Source of the DNA: Enterococcus phoeniculicola ATCC BAA-412
Lineage (GTDB): Bacteria; Bacillota; Bacilli; Lactobacillales; Enterococcaceae
Length of the DNA stretch: 64,000 nucleotides
Reading direction: 5' to 3'
Assembly: GCF_000407505.1 (NCBI RefSeq)
Contig: NZ_ASWE01000002.1
Location: 124,001-188,000 of the forward strand
A program made the position numbers and the translations under genes. This document shows positions 53,961 through 61,524 of the stretch, one piece after another (positions within the stretch are counted from its first letter, which is position 1; the number at the start of each line of letters is the position of its first letter). The notes under the pieces were generated by a model that was not told the DNA's origin, did not search any database, and saw only the letters and a list, made by a program, of their open reading frames with translations.

Positions 53961-54359
53961 ATGAAAAAAAAAAATATAGATATGCCAGTAATCTACGACA
54001 AATCTAATCAAAACGTACAGTTACTTGAAGTAATAGCTCAGCCTAAAGGAACTGAACCACCAACTAAACTTCACTGGGTTAATTTTGGTCATCCATACTT
54101 TTCAGATCCTTTTACAGGTTCTGGTACAAGATATAGCGGATATATTTTTGGATTAGATAATTCAGATAAATGTAAACTTGATTTTGAATTAGGAGGATTT
54201 ATGATTTTTGTAACAGATAGGCCAGATCCGGGTGCTATTCTATATTCGGTAAATTTACCATTAGAAAATGCTCCATATCATGTTGAAACAGGAGGATATT
54301 TCTACTTTGCTGTAGATAATCCAAAAAAGGGACAAACCTATACAATCATAGTAGAATAG
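53961..54359 (+). CDS. Beta-rich protein of unknown function
   Basis: I do not recognise this 132-residue protein. It is predicted all-beta and rich in Gly, Pro and aromatic residues (HWVNFGHPYFSDPFTGSGTR; GGFMIFVTDRPDPGAILYSV; YHVETGGYFYFAVDNPKKGQ), suggesting a small sandwich domain. There is no signal peptide despite its likeness in composition to extracellular domains. ATG 53961 follows GGAGAGG. Its duplicated leader ties its control to the exported-protein group at 48946. Confidence 0.6.
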   Translation: MKKKNIDMPVIYDKSNQNVQLLEVIAQPKGTEPPTKLHWVNFGHPYFSDPFTGSGTRYSGYIFGLDNSDKCKLDFELGGFMIFVTDRPDPGAILYSVNLPLENAPYHVETGGYFYFAVDNPKKGQTYTIIVE

Positions 54360-54497
54360 TGAGGTTTGAAGAGAAAAAAATAATGGTTTTAAAAGTGGGA
54401 AAAGAATAAACTTTAGAAGCCATTTCAAAAAGACTCGACTGTCATCCTAATAGATGAGCGAAAGAATTGTACTAATTATTGACTTACCAACGATATT

Positions 54498-54538
54498 AAA
54501 AACCTGGCTTTTCTTATAAAGAAGTCAGGTTTTTATTT
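54498..54538 (+). terminator. Hairpin terminator
   Basis: AAAAACCTG...CAGGTTTTT with internal CTTT/AAAG pairing (54498-54534), followed by ATTTC. It closes the 53961 gene unit. Confidence 0.78.
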
Positions 54539-54715
54539 CATTTAATAATCAATTAAATGTGTGGTTTGGTTTAAATACTAAAAATAATGAGTACAGGAAG
54601 AACTGTATGTGATTAAAGTTTTCTGTAGTTTGAATTTTATATTGAATAGCGAGATAATGTTAAGGAATAGATAAACTACACATAGCTAGTAAAGCAAAAG
54701 ATTTTTGAAATCAAA

Positions 54716-54740
54716 TAATATGGTATAATATTCCATATTA
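54716..54740 (+). promoter_or_regulatory. Promoter with palindromic operator of the Fic module
   Basis: An extended -10 (TGGTATAAT, 54721-54729) lies inside the inverted repeat TAATATGG-n9-CCATATTA (54716-54740). This is a typical place for autorepression by a toxin-antitoxin complex. Confidence 0.6.
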
Positions 54741-54764
54741 AATAGGTGAAAGGTGATGAGAAAG

Positions 54765-54980
54765 ATGTCTGATTACAAATATTCAGTTAAAAACACTACT
54801 AAGATAGAACGTGAAAAATTACGTAATGTTGCATTAAGTTATTCAACTTTAGATGCTGCGGAACCGTCAAAAGATACCATGGAATTAGTTGATAAATATG
54901 TGGCGGGTAATATTGAAATTGCAGATGCGCTTGAAATTATTATTAACAAATATCGGACAGAAGGAGCACAGAATGTGTGA
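54765..54980 (+). CDS. VbhA-like antitoxin of the Fic module
   Basis: This 71-residue protein precedes and overlaps the Fic gene by 8 bp, as class I Fic antitoxins do. The C-terminal part (PSKDTMELVDKYVAGNIEIADALEIIINKY) has the wording of the VbhA/antitoxin_VbhA family. The inhibitory motif (S/T-x-x-x-E-G in VbhA) is represented by STLDAAE, with Asp where Glu is usual. If real, the inhibitory contact to the Fic Arg may be altered. I choose ATG 54765 based on AAAGGTGA upstream. Confidence 0.78.
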   Translation: MSDYKYSVKNTTKIEREKLRNVALSYSTLDAAEPSKDTMELVDKYVAGNIEIADALEIIINKYRTEGAQNV

Positions 54981-55581
54981 CCCATACCTAATTCCAAATA
55001 CAAGGGTTCTAAGAAATAAATTAGGCATAACTAATGAAGAGTTACTTGAAAAAGCAGAGGCAGATATTACGTATCTAAAACTGTTAGATATTGATGCTTG
55101 GTTCGAGAATGAGCCACTCAATTATGAAACAATTTTAGCGATTCACAGGTATCTATTTAGTGATTTGTATGAGTGGGCTGGGGAAACTAGAACAGTATCT
55201 ATCTATAAAGAAGAACCAGTTTTAGGCGGTATTTCGTTGGAATATGGTGATATTTCTACTATTCAAGAACAAGCTTCTGAAATTATTGAAGAATTAAATC
55301 AAGTAAATTGGTCTGATATAAGTTCAGAGGATATGATTCCTTTGTTTTCAGATCTAGTTGCTCGTCTATGGTTAATCCACCCATTTAGAGAAGGGAATAC
55401 TCGCACCATTATGCGATTTGCTGGTTTGTTTGCAAATGAAAAGGGCTTTCCACTTAATTCTAAACTTTTGCGGTCTCATGCTAGTTATGTAAGAAACTCA
55501 TTGGTTCTATATTGCGTTGAGGAAGCTCCTGAGAAAGAATATTTTCTTAAAATTATGACAGAGGCAATAATTGATTTCTAA
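54973..55581 (+). CDS. fic: Fic-domain protein, probable AMP-transferase toxin
   Basis: This 202-residue protein has a complete Fic fold. The flap segment is LSDLYEWAGETRTVSIYK-like (residues 52-75). The catalytic motif HPFREGNTRT lies at residues about 136-145, giving the catalytic His, Glu and the phosphate-binding Asn/Arg. The usual second Gly (GNG) is Thr here, a variant that also occurs in family members I recall. It would transfer AMP (or another phosphate-containing group) to a target. ATG 54973 follows GAAGGAG. The antitoxin lies just upstream. Confidence 0.88.
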   Translation: MCDPYLIPNTRVLRNKLGITNEELLEKAEADITYLKLLDIDAWFENEPLNYETILAIHRYLFSDLYEWAGETRTVSIYKEEPVLGGISLEYGDISTIQEQASEIIEELNQVNWSDISSEDMIPLFSDLVARLWLIHPFREGNTRTIMRFAGLFANEKGFPLNSKLLRSHASYVRNSLVLYCVEEAPEKEYFLKIMTEAIIDF

Positions 55582-55722
55582 TAATCAATTGAATATGAAG
55601 TGATAACAAGTTTAGATTTCTTATTAGTGTTCTAGTTGCAGGTTTTGTTTTCTTGAACTTTTAAAAGTAAATATATTGTTTATATAAAAAACAATATTCC
55701 GTAAAAAATGAAGGAGGAAATA

Positions 55723-57015
55723 ATGCGTTTACTTTTTAGCAGAGTGGATTTAATACTATTACTATTAGAATACATTTGTATATCATTCGCAAATGGCCTT
55801 TTTTTATCACTTTTAAAAGATCCAAAATACTTGATTAGAGCTAGTGTCATCAGTATTATCTGTACATTTCTTTTTACTCAAATAAATGTCATGTCCTCAG
55901 TGTTTTTTTGGCTATTTTTAGCCCTGTATTCTATGCTAAATACGAAAAAAATCTACAGCTCTTTGTTTGGAGCTTCTTTGGCGGTTATTTTATATGTAGT
56001 TACTAATTACATTTTTGGTTATTTTTTATCTCTAGTAATACCTAAAGCTAATTTGTCACTTTTTCTAATTATACCTATCAATTTTATAATTTATTTAATT
56101 TGTACATGTACAATAGTCTATTTTTGGAATAAAATGAATTTAAGTTTGATTACCAATAGCTTACAATTGATATCTCTTTTATCAGTTGTTACAGTTATTG
56201 GTTATTTTTATATCATTATTTATGAGAAGCTTTTTGGAAAGGTCTCTTCTTTAGGTCACAGTAATCTTTTCTTTATCAGTTTTTATGGAATTGCCTTTTC
56301 TTTTATTTCTATATTTGCTGTCCACTTAATAAAAAAAGATAACGAGCAAAAACGAAAGCAAAAAGAACAACAATATTTAGAAGAGTATTTTACTAACTTA
56401 GAGCATGCCAATATTGAAATTCGAAGATTTAAACATGACTATCAAAATATTTTACTTTCAATGCAAGAATATTTTAATCAAAATGATATGGATGGACTGA
56501 GACGATTCTACGAAACGGACATACTTGCTACTCTAAAAATATTGGATCAAGGAACGCTAAATCTCTCCAAGGTAACTAATTTAGAAATTCCTGAAATAAA
56601 GAGTTTGATTGTTAGCAAAGTGCTTCAAGCTCAAGGTAAAAATATTGAAGTATTCATAGAAATCCCTGAAGTAATAGTTAAAATTGGAATGAATAAGATA
56701 GACTTGATTCGTTGCTTAGGGATAATTTTAGACAATGCAATTGAGGAAAATGAAGATACTAAGAATGGTTGGATTAAAATTGGATTCATTAAAGTAAAAG
56801 ATATATTAAAAATAATTGTGGAAAATTCATGTTTGAATACTAAACCGCCACTTTATAAATTGAAAGAAGAAGGTTATTCAACTAAAGGAATCAATAGGGG
56901 AATAGGTTTGAAGATTCTTAATGATTTAATATCAAAGACAGATATGGCTACTCTTGAAACCAAAATTGAGGCTGATACATTTATTCAAATAATTAATATC
57001 AAAGGGGAGTTATGA
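55723..57015 (+). CDS. AgrC/FsrC-type sensor histidine kinase
   Basis: This is the receptor for a peptide pheromone, 430 residues. The first 200 residues form six or seven membrane helices (LILLLLEYICISFANGLFLSLL; VSVITVIGYFYIIIYE and others). A coiled linker follows, then the HPK10-type phosphoacceptor FKHDYQNILLSMQEYF with His near residue 238. An ATPase domain follows with LDNAIEEN (N box), and GIGLKILNDLI. ATG 55723 follows AAGGAGG; ATG 55708 lies before that RBS. The response regulator begins directly after the stop. No other sensor in the window fits the agrBD genes nearby. Confidence 0.92.
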   Translation: MRLLFSRVDLILLLLEYICISFANGLFLSLLKDPKYLIRASVISIICTFLFTQINVMSSVFFWLFLALYSMLNTKKIYSSLFGASLAVILYVVTNYIFGYFLSLVIPKANLSLFLIIPINFIIYLICTCTIVYFWNKMNLSLITNSLQLISLLSVVTVIGYFYIIIYEKLFGKVSSLGHSNLFFISFYGIAFSFISIFAVHLIKKDNEQKRKQKEQQYLEEYFTNLEHANIEIRRFKHDYQNILLSMQEYFNQNDMDGLRRFYETDILATLKILDQGTLNLSKVTNLEIPEIKSLIVSKVLQAQGKNIEVFIEIPEVIVKIGMNKIDLIRCLGIILDNAIEENEDTKNGWIKIGFIKVKDILKIIVENSCLNTKPPLYKLKEEGYSTKGINRGIGLKILNDLISKTDMATLETKIEADTFIQIINIKGEL

Positions 57016-57756
57016 ATGAAAATTTTTATTTGTGAAGATGAACCAGTAATTTTAAATCTTTTGTCAACATCAATTTTTCAATATATTCTTTTTAAAGACA
57101 TAGATATTAAAATAGGGCTAGCTACTCAATCTCCAGAAGAAATTATTGAAACCCTTCAAAACGAGGCACTTGGAGGAGATAATCTCTTTTTTCTGGATAT
57201 TGATTTAAAAACTGAAATTGATGGAATCACTTTAGCAACAGAAATAAAAAAAATTGATTATAATGCGAAAATAGTTTTTATAACTTCACATGGAGAGTTA
57301 ACCAGTTTAGTTTTTAAATATCAGATTGAAGCTATGGATTACATCATTAAGTCAACACCAGAAATAATTAATGAGCGTGTAAGAACGTGTATAGATCTTG
57401 CTTATAAACGCTTCGTTTATAATAAGAAAAGTAAAGAAGATAATCTCCTGCTAAAGATAAATGGAGTATTCACAAAAATTAGTTTAGAGAATGTAATGTT
57501 CATTGAATCCTCAAAACGAGCACACAAGTTGGTAATTCATCTAGTCAACAGCCAAGTTGAATTTTTTGGTACAATAAGAGAAATTGAAACAATGAAAAAA
57601 TCTCTAGTTCGAGGTCACAATTCTATTCTTGTAAATATTAACAATATTGACCGTGTGGATGTACCAAAAAGGATGCTGTATTTTAAAAATGGAGAATATT
57701 GTTTTGCTTCAACTAGATATATGGTTGGAATAAAAAAAATATTGAGTATAAGGTAA
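57016..57756 (+). CDS. AgrA/FsrA-type LytTR response regulator
   Basis: This 246-residue regulator has a receiver domain with acidic pocket (CEDEP), phosphoacceptor Asp61 in FFLDIDL and the later Thr/Lys region (FITSH; YIIKS). It also has a C-terminal LytTR DNA-binding domain from about residue 140 (LLKINGVFTKISLENVMFIESSKRAHKLVIHL; GHNSILVNINNIDRVDVPKRMLYFKNGEYCFASTRYM). LytTR proteins bind pairs of 9-bp direct repeats 21 bp apart; such a pair is found at 57819-57848, before agrB. It is cotranscribed with the kinase and followed by a terminator. Confidence 0.93.
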   Translation: MKIFICEDEPVILNLLSTSIFQYILFKDIDIKIGLATQSPEEIIETLQNEALGGDNLFFLDIDLKTEIDGITLATEIKKIDYNAKIVFITSHGELTSLVFKYQIEAMDYIIKSTPEIINERVRTCIDLAYKRFVYNKKSKEDNLLLKINGVFTKISLENVMFIESSKRAHKLVIHLVNSQVEFFGTIREIETMKKSLVRGHNSILVNINNIDRVDVPKRMLYFKNGEYCFASTRYMVGIKKILSIR

Positions 57757-57786
57757 GTTAGAAGAAGTATTTAAATTTAGTTCCCA

Positions 57787-57815
57787 AAAGAAGTCAGCAT
57801 TGACTTCTTTTTTTG
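57787..57815 (+). terminator. Terminator between the two-component genes and agrB
   Basis: AAAGAAGTCA pairs perfectly with TGACTTCTTT around GCAT, followed by TTTT. It separates the sensing unit from the induced unit. Confidence 0.92.
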
Positions 57816-57818
57816 CAG

Positions 57819-57848
57819 TTAGGAAACAAATTTTAAGTTCTGGGAAAA
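57819..57848 (+). promoter_or_regulatory. Predicted LytTR binding site of the agrB-lanthipeptide operon
   Basis: TTAGGAAAC (57819-57827) and CTGGGAAAA (57840-57848) are direct repeats sharing YTRGGAAA and lie 21 bp apart, i.e. two helix turns on the same face. They sit where a -35 would be. A -10 candidate is TATGTT at 57871-57876. The arrangement fits activation by the adjacent AgrA-type regulator. Confidence 0.7.
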
Positions 57849-57898
57849 TCAAAACAAATAAAATTTTATCTATGTTACTCTCCTCTTAGGAGGAGAGT

Positions 57899-58453
57899 AT
57901 GTTTGAAGAAAAATTAGCAGTGAAACTTACAAAGTGTTTGTTAAAGGATAGTCATTTGGATAACTATTTGCAAGCAAAAATTGAATATGGGATAGCAATA
58001 TTAATTGTTAACTTATTTAAAGTTATAATAATAGTTGCGTCTGCGGAGATATTTTTCTCACTATCGAGCACTCTCTATTGTTACATACCATATTGTATTA
58101 TACGCTCTAACAGTTTTGGATATCATGCTAAAACTAGTTTAGTATGCTCTGTACAAAGTATTTTAGCATTTTCAATTGTTCCTTTTATCATAAAAACAGG
58201 GGAGTATAGTGTTGGTAAATTAGTACAGGTGGTAGTTATCATTCCTTTAGTTTATTTACTTTCAAAAACTGCTCCATCGTTAAAAAAAAATAGAAGTATA
58301 AGTAGTAAAAAGAAAAAAATATTAAAAAATAAAAGCATCTTCACTACAACAGCTTTGTTTTCTTTATCATTAACTTTTTCATCAATAAATTCGACAATTA
58401 CTTTTTTTGGAATTGTATTAGTCATTATATTAACTATACCAAATAAGTTTTGA
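57899..58453 (+). CDS. agrB: AgrB-type peptide-processing membrane protease
   Basis: AgrB cuts the C-terminal part from AgrD and forms the thiolactone of the signal peptide. The 184-residue protein has several helices and the catalytic pair His76 and Cys83 in RSNSFGYHAKTSLVC, the same seven-residue spacing as His77/Cys84 of S. aureus AgrB. A basic loop (SLKKNRSISSKKKKILKNK) follows. TAGGAGG lies directly before the ATG. It is the first gene of the predicted autoinduced operon, with agrD 14 bp downstream. Confidence 0.93.
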   Translation: MFEEKLAVKLTKCLLKDSHLDNYLQAKIEYGIAILIVNLFKVIIIVASAEIFFSLSSTLYCYIPYCIIRSNSFGYHAKTSLVCSVQSILAFSIVPFIIKTGEYSVGKLVQVVVIIPLVYLLSKTAPSLKKNRSISSKKKKILKNKSIFTTTALFSLSLTFSSINSTITFFGIVLVIILTIPNKF

Positions 58454-58467
58454 GGAGGTGGGGGAAC

Positions 58468-58650
58468 ATGAGTAAGAGACAGTTATCTCAACATGGAGAT
58501 TCATTTATTTATTCATTATTAACGACAATTGCAATAGTTCTGAGTAGTGGTAATTATGATTGCTTTCTAGGATTTTATGAGCCAAAAAAACCTGAGATAC
58601 TTGGCAAAATGAATGAAGAAATCGAACTTCCTAATGAACGAAGGAAGTAA
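58468..58650 (+). CDS. agrD: AgrD-type autoinducing peptide precursor
   Basis: This 60-residue precursor has an N-terminal amphipathic/hydrophobic helix (DSFIYSLLTTIAIVLSS), a signal region with Cys32 (GNYDCFLGF) and an acidic C-terminal tail YEPKKPEIL... that aligns with DEVEVPKEL of S. aureus AgrD, with Pro and Leu in the same places. By that alignment, the ring would be a thiolactone between Cys32 and Phe36, with a short N-terminal tail of unknown length. ATG 58468 follows GAGGAGGTGGGG; a frame from 58450 is unlikely. lanKC follows 36 bp later. Confidence 0.9.
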   Translation: MSKRQLSQHGDSFIYSLLTTIAIVLSSGNYDCFLGFYEPKKPEILGKMNEEIELPNERRK

Positions 58651-58686
58651 TAAAAAATTAAAAACTTTATTGCAGGGAGTGATTAG

Positions 58687-61317
58687 ATGAATGTAAATGA
58701 TTATAGCTTAGACAACCCTCTTTTCTTTACTTCCAAGAATGAAATGTACGATTTTTCAAAAAGATTTTCTTTACCTTTACCTGACGGATGGTATGAATCT
58801 GAAAATGAGGAATGGATAAATTTATATCCTTTGACTTCGATGATTCAACGTCAAGGTTGGAAAGTACATGTTAGTGCTGAATATAAGACTGCAAATGAAA
58901 TTTTAGATATAGTTTCAACGCTTTGCTTTAGTCAAAATGTAGTTTTTAAACATCTATCTACAATGAAAGTGTTTAGAAACAGAAATGGAAAACTAATGGA
59001 TAGAGGTTTTTCAGGAAAATTTATTACTTGTTATCCAGATGAAGATAAGTTAGAAGAATTTCTTAATTTAATGGAAAAACATTTAGATGGATTTAATGGT
59101 CCATATATTTTGAGTGATAGAAGGTGGAAGAAGGCACCTATCTATTTGAGGTATGGAGTATTCAGAGAAACTGTTTTAGGGGAATTAGAAGCTGGAATAG
59201 GAGAGTTAACTATTGCTGGCAAGCAGGTAACAGATGAAAGGTTACCCAAATTTATAGTACCAGAAGGAATAGAAATCCCAAGGTTTATAAAAGAGTGGAT
59301 AAACAGTTCCGATGATGTTGTTCAAGAGAATATGCCCTTTACTATAAAAGCAGCAATTCGCTATTCAAATAGTGGTGGAATATACAAAGCTATTTTAAAA
59401 AAAAGTGGATTTAAAACTATTTTAAAAGAAGCAAGACCTTACACTGGTATTGATAACGAAGGAACCTATTCTTCAGAAAGATTAGTAACTGAAAAAAAAG
59501 CTTTAGAGCGTCTACAAACAGTGAAGGGGATACCTGAATGCTTGTGGCAAGGAAAAGTTTGGGAGCATACCTACATTGCAGTTGAACATATTGAAGGTAT
59601 TCCTCTTAATCGTTGGGTAACAAATAATTTTCCAATATATGAAAATCAAGAAAAAAATTATTTGAAACGAGCATTACGAGTGATTAAGCAATTAGTTCTA
59701 CTTGTAAATAATGTTCACAATTTAGGAGTTTATCATCAAGATATTCATTTAGGAAATATTATTATAGATGAACAAGATAATATTCATCTAATTGATTGGG
59801 AACAATCAGTTTTTACTAATTCGACAGAAGTGTATCATCAAATTGCTGCACAAGGATTCAGAGCATGGGGAGAAAACAAGCCTGAACAAATTGATTGGTA
59901 TGGAGTTTCCCAGACCGCTCACTATCTATTTATGCCATTAATTGTACAATCGGATTTAGTATATGGTTATGGTCAGCAGACTAGAGAAGCTGGGATAATA
60001 TTATTTAAACATTTAGAGTATAGTTACGAAGATATAAAAAAATATTTAAGTGAACTCGATTTTATTTATCAGAAAACTAAACAAGTAAAGGTGATTTCTA
60101 AAAATAAGTTATTGAGACCTTTTCTTGTTGATAAAGAATTATCAAAAGATATTTCTTTGATATCTTTAGGAAAACAACTTATTGCGGGAGTTATACCAGT
60201 AGTGAAAAATTGGAGAAATCTCAATCGTAGCTTTCCAGTGCATTATTATGGACTTTCAGAAAATGAAGGTGTTGCATATTCAGATTTGGGAATAATTTGG
60301 GCTTATAGTAAATTATTAAATGCTATCGGGGAAGAGGAGACTAGTGCATTTAATCATTCGAAAAGGAAAGCTATGCAAGAAGCAATCTTGTTTATTAAAT
60401 TTGGAAAATCTAAAAAAAATGGATTGTTTGATGGAAAAGCAGGGACACTTTGGTTATTAAGTGAACTAGGAATGGAAGAAGAAAGTGCAGAAGTATTTAA
60501 CCAAGAGTTTGAAACGATGATGGACCACACTACGAGTAATAAATTGTATGATGGCATATCCGGTATTCTATTAGTAGGATTGTACTTTTTAAGTAGGAAT
60601 CTAGTTTCCGACAAACTAAAGCAAAATTTAATATTGAACCTTGAAAAATTTGCTAAATCATATAAAGCGAATCCATCTGCCCATATTCCTATTGGTGCTG
60701 GAAAAAAAGAATCTAATGATCCTTACGACCAAGAGTCAGGTTTATTGTATGGGCATGCTGGTTTAGGATGGTTTTTTGCAGAGGCAGCTAAGCTGACAAA
60801 AAATAAATTATATAGGGATTGCTTGGAATTAGCGATTGAAAGTGAACTTGTGGGCTATGTCCCTGATAAAATAAACTCAATCCAGTATTCTCAAGGTGGA
60901 AGATTACTTCCCTATTTTTCGATGGGAAGTGCAGGATTGGGAGTATTATTAGCAAATAATTCAGATATTATACCAAAGAAATATTTGAACAGATTAAATA
61001 ATATTTATAATGCTTTGAATGCCAACTTTTGTATTTTTCCGGGACTATTTACAGGATATTCAGGCTTGAAATTTGGAGAATTTATAATAAATAAAGAACT
61101 TAAAATTTTTTCTAAAGATGATATTTTAAAATCTTATGCAAATGGATTAAGAAAGTATTTAATCCGATTCGGAAATGGTGTTTGCCTTGCAGGCGACAGT
61201 GGCGAGAGGATAACTATGGATATTGCGTCAGGATTTGGAGGTACAGCATTGGGGATAAGCTCTATTCTTGATGATGTTATATATATACTACCTCAAATAC
61301 AAGTAGAGAGGAGGTGA
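58687..61317 (+). CDS. Class III lanthipeptide synthetase (LanKC)
   Basis: This trifunctional enzyme of 876 residues dehydrates Ser/Thr and forms (methyl)lanthionine or labionin. Residues 1 to about 220 form the lyase-like domain (HVSAEYKTANEILDIVSTLCFSQNVVFKHL). Residues 225-480 are a Ser/Thr kinase domain: the Lys in ILKEARP (about 246), catalytic loop YHQDIHLGNIII (about 348-358) and LIDWEQ in place of DFG. Residues 500-876 are the cyclase-like domain (LLYGHAGLGWFFAE; CIFPGLFTGYSGLKFGEF). The zinc-binding Cys-Cys-His set of LanC/LanL cyclases is absent, so class III, not IV. RBS AGGGAG. lanA starts 7 bp after its stop. Confidence 0.95.
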   Translation: MNVNDYSLDNPLFFTSKNEMYDFSKRFSLPLPDGWYESENEEWINLYPLTSMIQRQGWKVHVSAEYKTANEILDIVSTLCFSQNVVFKHLSTMKVFRNRNGKLMDRGFSGKFITCYPDEDKLEEFLNLMEKHLDGFNGPYILSDRRWKKAPIYLRYGVFRETVLGELEAGIGELTIAGKQVTDERLPKFIVPEGIEIPRFIKEWINSSDDVVQENMPFTIKAAIRYSNSGGIYKAILKKSGFKTILKEARPYTGIDNEGTYSSERLVTEKKALERLQTVKGIPECLWQGKVWEHTYIAVEHIEGIPLNRWVTNNFPIYENQEKNYLKRALRVIKQLVLLVNNVHNLGVYHQDIHLGNIIIDEQDNIHLIDWEQSVFTNSTEVYHQIAAQGFRAWGENKPEQIDWYGVSQTAHYLFMPLIVQSDLVYGYGQQTREAGIILFKHLEYSYEDIKKYLSELDFIYQKTKQVKVISKNKLLRPFLVDKELSKDISLISLGKQLIAGVIPVVKNWRNLNRSFPVHYYGLSENEGVAYSDLGIIWAYSKLLNAIGEEETSAFNHSKRKAMQEAILFIKFGKSKKNGLFDGKAGTLWLLSELGMEEESAEVFNQEFETMMDHTTSNKLYDGISGILLVGLYFLSRNLVSDKLKQNLILNLEKFAKSYKANPSAHIPIGAGKKESNDPYDQESGLLYGHAGLGWFFAEAAKLTKNKLYRDCLELAIESELVGYVPDKINSIQYSQGGRLLPYFSMGSAGLGVLLANNSDIIPKKYLNRLNNIYNALNANFCIFPGLFTGYSGLKFGEFIINKELKIFSKDDILKSYANGLRKYLIRFGNGVCLAGDSGERITMDIASGFGGTALGISSILDDVIYILPQIQVERR

Positions 61318-61323
61318 ATGGTT

Positions 61324-61458
61324 ATGATTACGGTCTTAGAAATGCAAAACTTTGTTGCAGAAGAAGATGTATTGGATGATGTAGATGGAGCTCGTTTCAG
61401 TAGTTTGAGTGGTGGTTCATGTGGGAACCTAAGCTCAGTAAGTATTTGGGATTGCTAA
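61324..61458 (+). CDS. Class III lanthipeptide precursor with two tandem labionin motifs
   Basis: This is a 44-residue peptide too short for routine gene calling. The leader has TVLEMQNF, the hydrophobic-x-x-Gln recognition motif of class III leaders, followed by an acidic stretch (AEEDVLDDVDGAR). The core carries two copies of Ser-xx-Ser-xxx-Cys: Ser26/Ser29/Cys33 (SSLSGGSC) and Ser37/Ser40/Cys44 (SSVSIWDC). The second resembles the labyrinthopeptin ring S-xx-S-L-W-E-C. There are seven Ser, two Cys, no Thr, Lys or Pro, and only one Arg (24). ATG 61324 lies 9 bp after AGGAGG; ATG 61318 is too close. It sits between lanKC and the protease gene. Confidence 0.92.
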   Translation: MITVLEMQNFVAEEDVLDDVDGARFSSLSGGSCGNLSSVSIWDC

Positions 61459-61467
61459 TATATTTCT

Positions 61468-61499
61468 ATATGCTAGACAAAATACTTTGTCTAGCATAT
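61468..61499 (+). terminator. Perfect 14-bp hairpin between lanA and the protease gene
   Basis: ATATGCTAGACAAA (61468-61481) pairs exactly with TTTGTCTAGCATAT (61486-61499) around ATAC, followed only by TTTAAC. It is probably a partial terminator or mRNA stabiliser that raises precursor mRNA over downstream genes, as is common behind bacteriocin structural genes. Confidence 0.75.
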
Positions 61500-61524
61500 T
61501 TTAACTCATTTTACGAGGAGGAGA

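Noticed and set aside
58687-61317. Class IV (LanL) or class II (LanM) synthetase
   Set aside because: The cyclase domain lacks the zinc-binding Cys/Cys/His residues required by LanL, and the N-terminal lyase-kinase layout excludes LanM.
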